Of a stretch of DNA of 64,000 bases, positions 1 to 12,416 are shown one piece after another. The stretch is from Marchantia polymorpha subsp. ruderalis. Lineage: Eukaryota; Streptophyta; Marchantiopsida; Marchantiales; Marchantiaceae. How positions within the stretch are numbered: the stretch's first letter is position 1; every line of letters starts with the position of its first letter. The stretch is from positions 4,906,001 to 4,970,000 of the forward strand of contig AP031358.1 in assembly GCA_037833965.1 (NCBI GenBank), written 5' to 3'. Below the pieces are notes generated by a model that worked only from the letters and a program-made list of their open reading frames with translations, was not told the DNA's origin and made no database searches. Both the position numbers and the translations under genes were made by a program.

Positions 1-1435
1 TGATATAAACTGGAATTGAACATACTTTCAAGATTCAGTCATCTCCTGAAAGCTTATGAAGATTGTTTGTATTTTTCAATTTTATTAAACAGTATCAAAT
101 AGCAAAGCCTTATATAAACAACCAACATACACATATGAGAATGGTAAATGTTTTGGTAGAATATTGGACGTGTTATTCAATGAACCTAAAAAGCATTTGG
201 TAGTATGATGTTCTATTTGATGATTTATTAAATAATATTTTATTCTTGTTAAATTGCGTTTATGTTGATCATGGGCGGGTGGAAGTAAAATCGTTTTTTT
301 ATGTTATTCAAGTTAGCTTAACCGAAACTAATTGAATTGGTTAGACTTACAATATGTTATGATATTTTAAGGATTTTTTTGCTTATAATTAGATTTTATA
401 ATTAGAATACATTACATCTCATAACAAATCAAGTGATAAAATTTATATTTTAATCCATTGATATCATGAATTTTATATCTTAAATACAATTCTTGATACT
501 AAATGATAAAATTTATATGATAATCCATTAACATCATGAATTTTCTAGCTGAAATACGATTCTTGATATTAAGTTTAAGCTTGTAAAGATTAACAATAGA
601 CTTAATCTAGTTAATGCATTAATCAAAATTATTGCTTTGGAATGTATATGATACATTAGTCTACTTGACAAGTTTTGCACAAGGAGCACAAGTAGATTCA
701 TAAACAGTTACAACACCTATGACATATCAATATATTCTACCTTGTTTTGAGTAGGACTTGTATCTAATCACCTCTAGTTTATAGACATACTTATGTTAGG
801 AACCTAAAAAAATATTTTGCATAACAATTACATATATGAAGGAGATTATTAAGAATTTAGATCTTCATATAATTTTTTTTAGCTTAAGCCTAGTTAGTTA
901 GGCTGGTTAGTCACACATATGAGAGACCATTGAAGCTCTGAGTGACAAAGTTTGTGTTTTCCATGAATGAAGCTTGAGTTATTGTTGTGAAGGTAGTCCA
1001 AAATGATGAACCAAACTTATTCACAATAGTATTAATACTCTTGTGTTAAGGTTTGGGAGTGAATAAGTATTTATTTTTGTGTGTATATGTTGCTATATAG
1101 AGCTGGCTTGAAATCTGTGTTATGTGAATTAGATGATGCAGCAACAACTATGTTGATTTTTTACATATTTGAGATTATGATATGTTTCATGTTTGACATC
1201 TCTTTTAAACCAAAAATTTAGTGGACAATAGTAGTATACTCGTCCCAATCAGCAGGGTAAACATTGTGACAATATAGGTTGAAAATATGACACTAAAAAT
1301 GTATTGTTATAATTCCCGGATACATTTCATAAGCATGTGCAATAAATGTTAGTTGGCCTAATCTGTAGGGCAATGGACGAATTAGGTGGCCCAACTCGTC
1401 CACTGGAAATTCCGGGTGGAATGTAGACTAGTGTA
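1..1435. other. AT-rich host flank, no gene seen
   Basis: This stretch is strongly AT-rich and has no long open reading frame and no RNA gene I can recognise. It ends exactly at the 5-bp target duplication of element A. It contains one diverged 70-bp tandem duplication, listed separately. I treat it as intergenic host DNA. Confidence 0.7.
431..570. repeat. 70-bp tandem duplication, two diverged copies
   Basis: Positions 431-500 and 501-570 align over their whole length with scattered substitutions. Both contain the words gataaaatttatat, aatccatt, catgaatttt and attcttgata. This is a simple local duplication of AT-rich DNA with no evident function. Confidence 0.7.
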
Positions 1436-1440
1436 CCGAT
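1436..1440. repeat. Target-site duplication of element A, left copy (ccgat)
   Basis: The five bases ccgat lie directly before the LTR terminus TGTAATAACC. The same five bases follow the other outer terminus at 61487-61491. This pair shows that the 60-kb block between them entered as one element and later grew by nested insertion. Confidence 0.9.
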
Positions 1441-2357
1441 TGTAATAACCCACCAAAGGCTAAAACTGCAGTATGGTGGTAAAAAGATCGAACCCACAGG
1501 GACAGAGGCAACACACAGAGTAAAAGTGTCACGTTTAACAGACTTTTGTAGAGTTTGAATTCTAGGCGACTGTCACTCCCAGAAATACTGCAGTGCTCGA
1601 CTCGGAGGCTCGACTCGGAGGAGGATCTCGACTCGGAGGATGCTCGGAGGATGCACGGTACAGCGTGGTCACTCAACCCACACACACACACCTGAAACTG
1701 GCAAAAAGCACAACTCGGAGGTCGGTCAGGACCTCCGCTTCGGATTTCAGGAGGAAAGTGTCTCAAAAGTTCACTCAGAGGTTCTGCAGGTAGTGCCTCC
1801 CACTCCGGCTTTTACTGCCCTTCCGCCAGGAACTAGCGGAGGGTACCCAGACTGGACTTCCCACTTCGGAACGAAGCCTCTTCATACGCCGTGGACGTCA
1901 CCCTCGACTATCACACCAAACGCAGGGAGTGCAGGCCCAACTGAGAACTTAACTGAGACACAATCCAGTAACACACACACAACCTGAATTACAAACCAAG
2001 GTTTACACGAAGTAATAAAACTTCACATTGGCATTCAGGGGAAACTTCCCGTAGGAGTACAATCAGGATATGTCACTCGAAGGAGTAAGGGGGAACTGTT
2101 CAAGTATCTAACTCGCTGCCGGCTCTGAGCATCAGAAATCACCCGCAGGTGCAGATCCGCACTACTCAAGTCTCTAACCGGGTACTAGCTCTGAACATTC
2201 AGCCGAAGGCCTTCAACTACAACATACGGTAACTTCGCTATGCTGCAGCTTCTCTACGTGGTGCCAGGACCAAAATGCACAAACACGCCAAGAAAGTGAG
2301 TTCCTGATCTGCACTTCCGAAACTGGAAGAGTCCCAAGGCAAAACGCCTTGATCTAC

Positions 2358-2363
2358 TTTATA
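2358..2363 (-). promoter_or_regulatory. TATA box of element A 3' LTR
   Basis: TATAAA reads on the minus strand just after the U3 gene. It is followed within about a dozen bases by a small hairpin with stem CAAGGC/GCCTTG. The same arrangement occurs in every full LTR here. It is the likely core promoter for the genomic RNA, but the start site is not known. Confidence 0.7.
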
Positions 2364-2395
2364 CCCACAAAGATCCTAACTAGCACTACGCTATC

Positions 2396-5239
2396 CTATC
2401 TACTACTCGCAGCATCTGCGCGAAACCAAACTATTCTACTGCACTCGGCTGATCCGGTGCTGCGCCTCCTGCGCGCCGGACTGCTCCACTCGCTGCCTCT
2501 ACCTTGCCAGTCTTCCGACCGGCTGCGCAACCCCAGGCGTCGGAGCGCTGTAGTGACTTCCGACTCTAAGTGCGCCATAGTGTCGCGCGCACCCGACAAG
2601 AAGGTTTCTAATTTCCTCGCCACTCGCCGCCGACTCCGACTGTCACCCTCCGTCAATGCCGCCGCCCGAAGCTCGAACTCCCTGAGTGTGATCCTCTCTT
2701 GAGTTGCCACCTCCCAATGGGCGTATCCTTTTAGACAACGAGTCACCCGTGTCGCCAACTCTCCTCGCGCCCTGCAGCTGCTCTCCACCTCTGCTAGCTG
2801 CATTTCTGCTTCCGCACGTTGTGCCCTCAAATCTGAGCACTCGGATTGCAAGTTGCGCAACAACTCCTCATCCTCCTTGCGGGCTCTTTGACTTTCTTCT
2901 AAGGCGCGCGTCTGGCGCGCAAGCTCGGCTGCTAGGACGTGGTTTTGTCTCCGCTCTTCCTGCAATTCCGACTCGATCTTTGCCCGCATTAGCTCGGCAT
3001 CCGCCTGACTTTTTGTCGCCGCATCCTCCCTCTGCTGCTGCAAGGCTTGGTATAGCTTCTGTGTGACCGCCAGGTGTTGTCGGAGGGCGGTGTTCCTATC
3101 CACATATACTTGGCACCTAGAGGCCCACCTTGCCACCTTGATCCTCGTCCTTCGCCTGATAGTCTCCACATAAGACTGCGGTTTTCCAGTACCCGCGTAC
3201 TTGGATGTCTTGCGATCCAGATATCGCAGGAGTGGAACTATCTGTTCGCACAACACCCCTGTTGGCGTTTTCTGCACCGAATCCGCTTCCTGCTCTTCCG
3301 AGCTCGTCTCATCCTCAGTCTCGAGGATTTCAGTCGCCACCGAATCCCATGGCGACTCCCTGGAACTGTGGCGCGCAGCAGCTTCCGCTGCGACTGCTGC
3401 TCCACTGCCTGCTAAAATATCCAGGGCAGTGGGAGATCCCACTGCTTGAGCCCCTGTTCCGGCTCGATCTTCGGTCTCCGAAGGGGTCGACGCCGCAGTG
3501 ACTCTTGTCACTTTTGCACCGCCCGCTTCTGCTGCCTGCCCTTCCGGCGCAATCTGCGCGGAAGGTGTCTTCGCTGAAGGTGCGTCCGCCGAAGGCGTCC
3601 GCACACTGGTTGTCGGCCCCGTCCGTCTCGCAGTCGGCGAATCCGGCCGACTCTCTGTTGTCCGACTCGCAGTCGGCTGACCAGCAGTTGTCCGACTGGG
3701 AGTCGGATACACCCTGCGCGTCTTGACTCCACTTGGCCTGCTTGCTGGTGGCGTTTTCCCAGAAGTGCCTTCCGCCGAGGACGACCCTCTGAGGGTTGTT
3801 GGCTCGTCAGCCAAACTCTCTTCTGCTTCCGGCCTGCGGTCCGGTTCAACGCGCCGTTCAGTTGGCCTTCCTTCCGCTTGTCGGCCTTCAGTCGTCCGAC
3901 TCGTAGTCGGCCGACTGTCAGTCCGTCCATCTCCTCCCGAAGGCCTTGGTGCCTTCTGTGCAGAGGTATTTGTCGTCTTCTCTAGAATCTGCGCGATTAT
4001 CTCCTCCTGTGTGAGATTCCGCCGGGTCGGAGTTCGCCCGGTCTCTTCAGTACCAGTTGGCATTTTGCGTGCCCTCTATTTTGGTCGACTGTGAGGCTCG
4101 GGGGTGGGCCGACCACGAGTCGGCGCAGCTGGCACTTCCGGCTGCCTGTCCTCAGGTCTCTCATCTCACTTCCGCTTTCGCGGAATGCGCTCACTTCGAC
4201 GTTCTTCTGCTGCTCTTGCTGGAGCCGGAGCCGGAGGCGTACTGGCAGGTTCCTCGTCCGGATCCGTGTCTACTTCGGCCTCCCTCGAATATCTACCTGG
4301 ATAGCTCCGGGTCAGCTGCGGAAACCGTGTTTTCTCAGCATTTGTCAAACATCCCATCGCCCGATAAAACACGATCAAGTAAGGCGATAGATGATTGAGG
4401 GTTCCTCCTTTCTCTTCTTGCGCATGTTGGCGCGTCACCTTCCACAGGAGCCGTGCCCAATGCACTGGAGCTCCTGACAACACTAGCTCCACAAATTCTA
4501 CCTGCCAACCATGCATGTAAGCGGTCTTGGTCGGCTGCAATATCTGCAGCAATGCAGTCGCGACATTTCTCCGCAATCGATCTTTGTAATCCCGTGTCCG
4601 GAAACCGTTCTTGGGATGCCTGGCAACTTTGAAGAGCTCATTGTAGGAGATTTCTTCCTCCTGGGACACCTTCACGCTATCGGCCTCGAAGAGGAGATCC
4701 CCTTCCTCGCCGGCACACCTGCCCAACACCTGCGCCCAATGGCAAATGTCCCATCTTTCTGGATGTGGACGGAATCCGCGAGAGGGCTTGTGTCTCTCCT
4801 GCAGATACTCGCGCACCATCTCCGGACATGTCCAGTTCCACCCCCACAGGAGAAAATTGAGCTTCAGCCTCAGCAGCACATCTTGAAATGCGCGTAGACC
4901 GATCTGCGGCACCCTGAGTGGAGACACTCGCAGCTGGGGAACCTTCGACATTGCGTTGCCTGCACACACAAACGTCCTCCCTTTCGCTCGCTCTCTCACA
5001 ATCGCCACTGCGCGTCGGCCGCTCAAGCACTGACTGCTCACTCTCTCTGCGCTCACGCTCAAGATCGCTACTCGCAATTCTCTCCAAGGTCTGTCAAGAT
5101 CCTTGCGCAACTCGTCTCCGCACTCTCTCCTCTCACTGCAGGTCGCTCCGCTCTTGCGCGTAATCTTGGAAACTGGAAATCGCAAAATCAAGAATGAGAG
5201 AATGAGACTGGAGCGCAGTCTTTTCTTCTCCGATTTCAA
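2396..5239 (-). pseudogene. U3 ORF of element A 3' LTR, broken by two nonsense mutations
   Basis: This is the same gene as the intact 947-codon ORF at 57571-60414 in the other LTR. Two in-frame stops break it. A TGA at 4166-4168 replaces the TGG of the intact copy, and a TAG at 4076-4078 replaces a Gln codon. Both are C:G to T:A changes. The N-terminal piece (4166-5239) keeps the conserved globular region. The C-terminal piece (2396-4063) keeps the Pro/Thr/Arg-rich linker, acidic patch and coiled coil. The function of the intact protein is unknown. Confidence 0.85.
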
Positions 5240-6311
5240 GAACGTCCAACGTTCTTACTGGTTACAACGTACGCAGCCGGCTATACGGCCTAACGGTTCG
5301 CCCTTTGCATGCGCGAATTCACGTCTCCACACTGCGCGCATTCGCATGCGTGAATGTTGAATTCTCCCGCCGCCGCCACCTTCCGGACTCGAGTCCGCCG
5401 CAGGGTATACGTCGGCCATGTTGTCTTTTCCTAACCCGTCCCTCACCGGAGGCGTGTCGCCGCTGGTGCGTTCCTTATCCGTCGGCGCCTTGCTGGAGGC
5501 GCACATCTAGTCGGAGCGAATTACGCCGGCGCGCAGTCGTACCGCTTATCTTGTGCTTTATGCCTCGTCCATTGCTGCCGGCTCATATCCGCCAGCGCAA
5601 CTCATGCCAGCGCATCCGGCCGTCAGCGCCACGTCGGAGGCGTACATCCGACCGGCGCTTTCCTTCCATGAACAGCCGCCAAAGGCGCTTCCGACTCTGA
5701 GTTGGTTTCCTCCTATGAGCGCGTGATTCCGCCGAAGGCGCATCGCCGAGGGCGTACGGGAATCCTTTCCGGCTGTGAACCCTAGCGCGAACGGCGCATG
5801 TCCGGCTACGAGTTTTCGGACGCTCATAACTTCTCCGTCCCTGATCCATCTCCGACGCTCTTGGGCTCGTTAGGGCGAGCGTCCCGAGCTCTTTCTAATG
5901 CGACTTCAACCAACTGGATCTACTGTGTATTCTGATCGTTATGAAGGTTTTCCCCTTCCGTGCCAGCGGCGCATCGCCGAAGGCGCACTCATGGTCGGAC
6001 GCCTTCAGAGGTTCGGGCCCTTCTCCTGACGTCTTTAGCAAAACCTCCTCTTGAGGTGTCTGCGCCGGAAGCGTAGCTTCCTTATACGCTGGAGGCGCGT
6101 GAGTAGAGACACCTCAGAAAAGGAGCTTTTGCCGAAGGCGCCGAAGACATTGGCGTTGGTACATCCGACTACGTGATTCTTCGTGTCCTCGTGACGATCT
6201 CATCAATCCACTCTTTTTAACGTACCCTTTTCTAACTACAAACACTGCTTCGGTACTAGTTTTCTAAAATTGTTTAAATTCTGCAAAAAAAACAAAAAGT
6301 GTGTTACCACA

Positions 6312-6328
6312 TGCCCCCCTCCTCAATT
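6312..6328 (-). other. Polypurine tract of element A
   Basis: On the minus strand this reads AATTGAGGAGGGGGGCA directly before the 3' LTR. The same tract precedes the E1 3' LTR at 45671-45687. It is the expected plus-strand primer. Its position upstream of the U3 gene places that gene inside the LTR rather than in the internal region. Confidence 0.9.
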
Positions 6329-6348
6329 GTGAGCGCCCACGCGAACAT

Positions 6349-9189
6349 TTACACGTGGTATTTCTTCAGACGCCACCCGTTCACGCGGGTGCCTAGCCAT
6401 TCTCCTGTCAGTTCTGCGAGTTGGATGGATCCATTTGGGAAAACTTCTATCACCTTGTAAGGTCCCATCCATCTCAAGTGTAGCTTGCCTGGAAATCTAG
6501 CATGTCTGCTATCGTATAGCAGAGCCAAGTCGCCCTTCTCAAGTAGTACTGGTTTGAGTCTTCGATCGTACTTCTCCTTCCGCCTGAGTTGTAGTTGCTT
6601 TGTTCGATCTTCGGCCTCTTGACGTCTTTCCTCCAGTGCCATTACTTCTTGCAGTCGATATGCCTGACTTTCGTCCGCGTCCAGCCTTCTCTGATCTAAG
6701 GTCCTCTTGGTAGGTATCTCGAATTCGATGGGTAAGATCGGATGCTGCCCATAAACTAGAAAGTAAGGTGTTTGCCTGGTGGTGACTTTTTCTGCCGTTC
6801 TATATGCCCATAAGGCGGCCGGTAGCTTGGTGTCCCAGTCATGAGCATGGTTCACAGTCACCTTGAGGAGTATCTTACAGAGTAATCCATTGGACTTCTC
6901 TGTCAGACCATTCGCCTTGGGGTTGTATGGGGTAGTCTTCCGATGCTTAATCTGGAAGTGCCGCGTCAAACTTTCTATCACCTGATTCAGAAAGTGCGTT
7001 CCCCTGTCACTGACTATTTCTAGTGGGCACCCGTAGCGTGTGATGATTGATTCGAATAGGAACCGTGCTACTGCGGCTGCGTCGTCGTGCCTTGTGGCCT
7101 CTGCCTCCACCATCTTGGTCGCATAGTCTGTTGCTACCAATATGTAGCGCCTGCGCGTGCCTTTAGTGACAGGTTGTATTGGTCCCACGAAGTCGATCCC
7201 CCATTTTTCAAATGGTGCCAATGGCATGATTGGTGTAAGAGGCCATCTCGTGGTCGGAGTCGGCCTTCCCGTCCTCTGGCAGCTGTCGCATTTGCGAACG
7301 TAGTCGTGTACATCTTTGAACATCGTCGGCCACCAGTATCCTGCATTCACAATTTTGGTCACTGTATTTCTGGTGGCGTAATGACCACCAGCGTCTTCTG
7401 TGTGCATGGCTTTAACGACTCGCGGGACTTCGGACTCCTCTAAACATCTGCACAGCCTCTCGTCTGCCATTTTCTTGAACAAGACCCCCTGTTGAAGCTG
7501 GTAAGGTCCCGCTTTATGAACGAAGACTGTGCGCTGCTCCGCATCCAATCCTTCCGGACATTGGAGTGTGAGCAGAAACCTGTATAAGTCCGCGTACCTG
7601 GACTCATGGCTGGCGGACAACTGAAAAAGTTGTTCGTCGGGAAAATCATCCACTACTTCCTCCTCTATGGGTTCGGTCCATAGTCGGGAGAGGTAGTCCG
7701 CGTTCTCATGGTGAACGCCTTTCCTTGTCTGTACAGTGTAGGTGAATTCCTGCAGCAGTAGTACCCACCTGGCAATTCGTCCGGACAGATCCGCCTTCTT
7801 CACCAGGTGCTGTAAGGCGTAATGATCTACATGAAACACGAACTCGTAGCAGATCAAATAATGTCGGAACTTCTTACAGGAGTACACCATTCCCAACGCC
7901 TCCCTCTTAGTTGTTGTGTACTTCTTCTCTGCTGCTGACAACTGACGACTCGCGAAGTAAATCGGGTAGTCTTTCTTGTTGTCGTCCTTCTGACTGAGAA
8001 CCACTCCGATTGCAAATGCCGACGTGTCTACATAGACATGGAAAGGTCTGTTCCAATCCGGACTTCTCAGAACCGGAGCAGTCGTCAGTTTGGCTTTGAG
8101 TGTTTCAAAGGCCAGCTGTTGCTCCTTGCCCCACACATAGGGTTCCTCCTTCTTAAGCAGCTTCGTCAGATCGGCTGCCAAGATGGCGTACATATTTATG
8201 AACCTTCTGTAATAACCTACATGGCCAAGGAAGGCCCTCAACTCACGCAGATTCGTTGGCGGCTGAAGTTCGAGAATAATCTTCACCTTCTCTACATCCA
8301 CTGCAATGCCATCGGACGAAACTCGGTGCCCCAGCAGGATTCCGCTGGTCATGAAGAAAAAACACTTCTCAGGGTGCAAGGACAAACTGCTCTCCCTACA
8401 TCTGTCGAACGTCTGCCGAAGATGGTTAAGGTGCTCCGACCTCTTACCGAAGACACAAAAGTCGTCGATGAAAATTTCTAGGAACTTCCTCAGGTGCTCT
8501 TGGAAGATGTTTGTCATCATCCGCTGGAACGTCGCCGGCGCGTTGCACAGCCCGAACGGCATCTTGTGATAAGCATAGGTTCCCCAGTCGGTCGTGAAGG
8601 TTGTTTTGTCCTTGTCCTGTTCCCTGATGGACACCTGGTTGTAGCCGGAGGATCCGTCTAGGAAACTGTAGCATTCATGCCCTGCGACATGGTCCAAAAT
8701 AGAGTCCGTGAAAGGAAGAGGGTGATGGTCCTTCCTCGTTGCTGCGTTCAGCTTTCGGAAGTCCTAGCACACCCGGATCTTACACGTCAGTTTCTTGGGC
8801 ACGATCACGATAGGCGACACCCACTCGCTACTGAGTACCGGGTAGATGATTCCTGCGCTCAGGTACTTATCGATTTCGTCCTTCACCAATAATGAATATT
8901 TTGGGTTGAGCCTGTATTGGCGTTGGCGAACCGGAACTGCCTCGTCCAACAAGTCGATCCTGTGCTCCCCATACCTTGCAGGTATGCCTTTCATGTCTTC
9001 AATCTTCCATGCGAAGACATCCTCATACTGGCGAAGAAACGCCTGTACCCTGTTCAACTCTTCTCCTTGTACCTGGCTTGACACCTTCAAGCCTTTACCT
9101 GGACCGAGTTGCAGTTCGCAGCAATCACTTGGGTCGACAATCCCCTCTGTGTGACTGATCTCGCTTCTGCCCAGTCCGGCTGCTAGTTG
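6349..9189 (-). pseudogene. Element A pol (RT-RNase H-integrase), one nonsense mutation
   Basis: The frame continues from gag-pro through a single leaky-type stop at 9190-9192. Reverse transcriptase shows the FIDDF catalytic motif. RNase H shows its conserved acidic residues (YVDTS, the Glu in KREALG, and HVDH). Integrase shows an HHCC zinc motif (HTEDAGGH, CDSC) and the D,D,E core (GIDFVG, SDRGTHF, TEKSNG), followed by a GPY-like module (WMGPYKVIEVF). It ends KKYHV with no chromodomain. A TAG at 8764-8766 sits where related copies have CAG (Gln) just upstream of DFRKLNA, so the RT is truncated. Otherwise the reading frame is continuous to 6349. Confidence 0.9.
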
Positions 9190-9192
9190 CTA
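9184..9192 (-). promoter_or_regulatory. Probable readthrough stop between gag-pro and pol, element A (TAG CAA CTA)
   Basis: On the minus strand gag-pro ends GAC GAA TAG, and the next two codons are CAA CTA. Pol continues in the same frame and has no ATG near its start. UAG followed by CARYYA is the established tobamovirus-type readthrough context. The E-family elements have TAG CAA TTA at the same point, so the context is conserved despite divergence around it. Confidence 0.8.
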
Positions 9193-11170
9193 TTCGTCAT
9201 CCGGATGCACATCGTCTCCTTCCTCCTCAATGGAGCAGCAAGTGACGTAGCCCACAAATTCCTCCGACGTTTCTGTCTCTGAAGTGCATGACGAGCTGGT
9301 CTCCCCTCCAGTTGTGTAACCGGAGGTGGTGGAAGGTGTTTCGCCCTCATGGGGTACCTTGGTCCATGGTACGGTAATGACAGTCGGAGGGTCCGCAGGG
9401 TTCCGGAACTGTAATCTCTTCCTCCTCCAGTCACACCTTGCTTTGGCATCGTATAGCCACGGTCTGCCAAGCAGCACATCATAACCTTTCTTCATTAGAG
9501 GTTGCAATATTATGTAGGACAGTTGAAAGTCCACTCCTCCAATGTTGGTTCTCACATTGCTCAACATTCCTAGTGGCATTCTGCGCGTTTGATCGGCCAG
9601 TCGCAACACTCGGGATGTAGGCTCGAAGTTCTGGAACCCCAAGGAGTTCGCTGTCTCCTCGGTCATGATATTGACGCCCGAGCCGGAGTCCACTGGTACC
9701 TTCTGTATGACGCAGCCTCCGATCTCTACTTCGATCTCTGGAGGTCCTAGGTCTCCTCCTTCCACTCTGTACACAGCCGGAAGTTTCTCTTTTCGGGGTT
9801 TGCGTGGTCGGCGCAACGAAAGCATCAGCATCCTTCTGTACGTCTTATTGTCCTCCAACAACTGGTGGAAGGAAATATTTGCCCTCTTACTCCCTATGTC
9901 CTCCACTATGTCGTAGGAAGTGTTGGAAGTCACGGCCGGAAGTTTCCCTGTACTCGCGGTCGGAAGTGGTGTAGGGGGCCTAGCCGCCTTCCGGTCGTCG
10001 GATGTCGTTCCGGCGCCCAGTGCTTCCTTGATGAGGTGACTCACCTCATCTTTGATGTCCGGAAGGTAGTCTCGAGTCCGGAACTCTTCCGAAGACCTGT
10101 CCGCCTTCTCTGAGTTCTGCTCCGGCTGGGTGTTCCTCATCGCCGGAGGTGTACCCGGCCTTCTCCTTTGGCCTTCTCTAACTTCTTTAGACTTCCTCCT
10201 CTCTTCCTTACGCTCGAGGCGGCGAGTGTCCTCGTGGCCTTCTCCCCTCCTCTTCGAACTTCGGGTTTCTACCCGACCGCACATTACTTCTTCCTCTGGC
10301 CATACTTCGTCTCCTTCAGCTGGGTCCGGACTCAGTTCTACCTGGTTGACCTGCACCTCTTCCTTGCCAGGTGTCGATACGAAACGCACGGCTGGCCTAG
10401 GGACTGGTGGCTGATCACATTCGGCTGCTGTATGTCCAGACTTCTTGCAATTGCTGCACAACGGTGCATACCCCATTTGCTTCCTCGGGTGGGGACAGCT
10501 TGGCGCGTAATGTCCCATGTCTCCGCAGTTGTAGCAACCATCGAATTGTGGTCGAGGTCGGTTGTAATTGCCTGGAGGTGCCATGCGTCTTGGTGGGAGC
10601 GTACCCGCCATTTCCCTCGGAACAAAGCGCGGTATATGCACCGGTGGGTTCGGAGTTGTAGCTGGAGCTGTTTGTACCGCGTAGGCGGTGTCCTCAACCG
10701 GCTCAGCATAATACATGGGCGGCTCAGCATAATACATGGGATTCTCCCACTGTGGTGCCCATTCGACCGCATTCACTGGGTAAGATGGGCGCGCGGACAT
10801 GCACTCCGTGTTGGCATGTCCCACCTGTCCGCACGTAGTACACCAGAGATTCGTTCGTTGTCTCGCAGGTGATTTACGTCGGTCTTGGCCTCCCACTACA
10901 TGAACTTTCAAGTCCGCAAAATTCTTCACCAGGTTTTCTACCTTGGCTGCGATGTCCCCTTGACTCTTCACTGGGATTCCCTTACCTCGATCCTTCTTCT
11001 TGATCGTACTGCGTTTCTTCTTCCGTCTTTCTTCTTCTGAAGATGACGAGTCCTCTTCCTCTTCCGAGGAAGAACTTGATTCGGAGGAGCTTGATTCTTC
11101 TATCGAGGAAGGCGAGTTCCTTTTCTTCCGACATCCGCCTTGCGATTTCTTCTTCGTCGACCGTCGGTCG
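9190..11170 (-). pseudogene. Element A gag-pro, 3' part (split by E1)
   Basis: This is the downstream part of A's gag-pro; the 5' part lies at 51046-51893 beyond the E1 insertion. The frame passes exactly from one part to the other if E1 and one TSD are removed. It holds a Ser/Glu/Lys-rich stretch, three CCHC zinc knuckles (CTTCGQVGHANTEC, CYNCGDMGHYAPSC, CSNCKKSGHTAAEC) and an aspartic protease with the motif PVDSGSGVNIM. It ends at the leaky-type TAG at 9190-9192. Confidence 0.9.
11166..11170. repeat. Target-site duplication of E1, left copy (ggtcg)
   Basis: The bases ggtcg precede the E1 terminus TGTGGTACCC. The same bases follow the E1 end at 51041-51045. The A gag frame is restored when E1 and one copy are removed. 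Confidence 0.92.
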
Positions 11171-12416
11171 TGTGGTACCCCACTTTTGGCAATTTTGAGG
11201 AAATTAAAACATTTTTGGAAAACTGTACCCTGGCAGCATTGTAAATAGCCTTCGGTACATCAAAACAGAGTGAATCCGGAAGATCGCGGGGATTCTCAAG
11301 GGATCTTGTAGAATCTGGGATTTGGGGTGCCGCAGAAAGGACAGGCACCACCCTCCCTGCGAGCTCCGCAGTTAGGATCTCTACGGCGCAAGGCGCAAAA
11401 CCCGCCTTTGGAGGTTGCGTCCGCGGCTGTAGGGAAACCCTCCATAATTAGGTCAACCCTCGGGCGCCTTGACCAAGTTAGGATCCCGTTGGAAAGAGCT
11501 CGACGCGCTGATTCCAACGAGCCCAAGAACGCTTGGAACGGACGAGGACTTAGGGAGTTATCGCTACTGGAAGAAACGGAGGCGGTCGCCTACGGCGGAA
11601 GGAGTTCGCCACCGGCGCGAATTCCGCCTACGCGGAAGGGGGAATCAAGTTTTGTCCTATGCGCGGACGAAGGCGTTCGCCTGTGCACAGGCGAAGTAGG
11701 GTTAGGGAAGGCGCGAAGTCCGCCTACGCACAGGCGTCCGCCTGTGCACAGGCACTTCGGCGTCGGCGGAAAATCCACCTTGGGCCCTAGAAATGCGCCT
11801 TGTGAGGTAGAAAGTGTACGGCGCCTTCCGCGCCAGCGCGGCGCCGCGTACGTCGGAAGAGCCGCCAGAGTAATCCAATCGGTACGGACCATGCGGACGG
11901 CACGGGTGGATGCGCTCTTGGACGGACGGAGTTGCGGCGGCGGAAGCGCCGACGGAGAGACAAGGAACGGACAGACTGGACTGAGACGGCTGACCACGGT
12001 CAACGCCTTCCGCGCCAGCGCAGCGCCGCGGACGGAATTCGCCTGCGCACAGGCGAACGCCTGTGCACAGGAGGATGTTCAAGTTCCGCGCCGGCGGAGA
12101 ATCCGCCGAGGCTCCTGCCTGCGCACAGGCAGGAGTTGAATTTTGTCCGACATGCGGACACACGCGCCAAGGCAGAGGGGGATTGGCCGAGGGGCGGTAC
12201 GAACAAGTGTACCGCGCAAGGCGGAAAACTCGCCTTCGGCGCTACGCCCCCATGTCCGCAGGATGACACGCTCGCGGAGTTCAAATCCGCCAATTCGAGC
12301 GTGAGAGTTTAATCGACGACGGCGGAGCGTGAAGCCGCGCGTGAGAGCGAAGACCGTTCCAGCGTACAGCCGACGCGGCCATCAAGTGAGACGTTCTTCA
12401 CGACCAAGAGCCGACC

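Larger units (their letters stand above)
1441..6311 (-). repeat. Element A 3' LTR (4871 bp)
   Basis: The LTR ends are TGTAATAACC at 1441 and the complement of TGTGGTAACA ending at 6311. It aligns along its length with the 5' LTR at 56617-61486 (4870 bp). On the minus strand it holds a gene-sized U3 (2396-5239 is coding-like), a TATA box near 2358, and an R-U5 of about 0.9 kb. The 5' part of U3 (about 5240-6311) has no convincing gene. It is GC-rich and full of short inverted repeats built on GCCGAAGGC-like words. The U5 side has a CTCGACTCGGAG tandem repeat near 1594-1640. Confidence 0.93.

Noticed and set aside
11327..12139. 270-codon plus-strand frame in the U3 leader, also at 45844-46656
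   Set aside because: It overlaps equally long frames on both strands in GC-rich palindromic DNA and is broken in L2 and E2 LTRs. I cannot support it as a gene.
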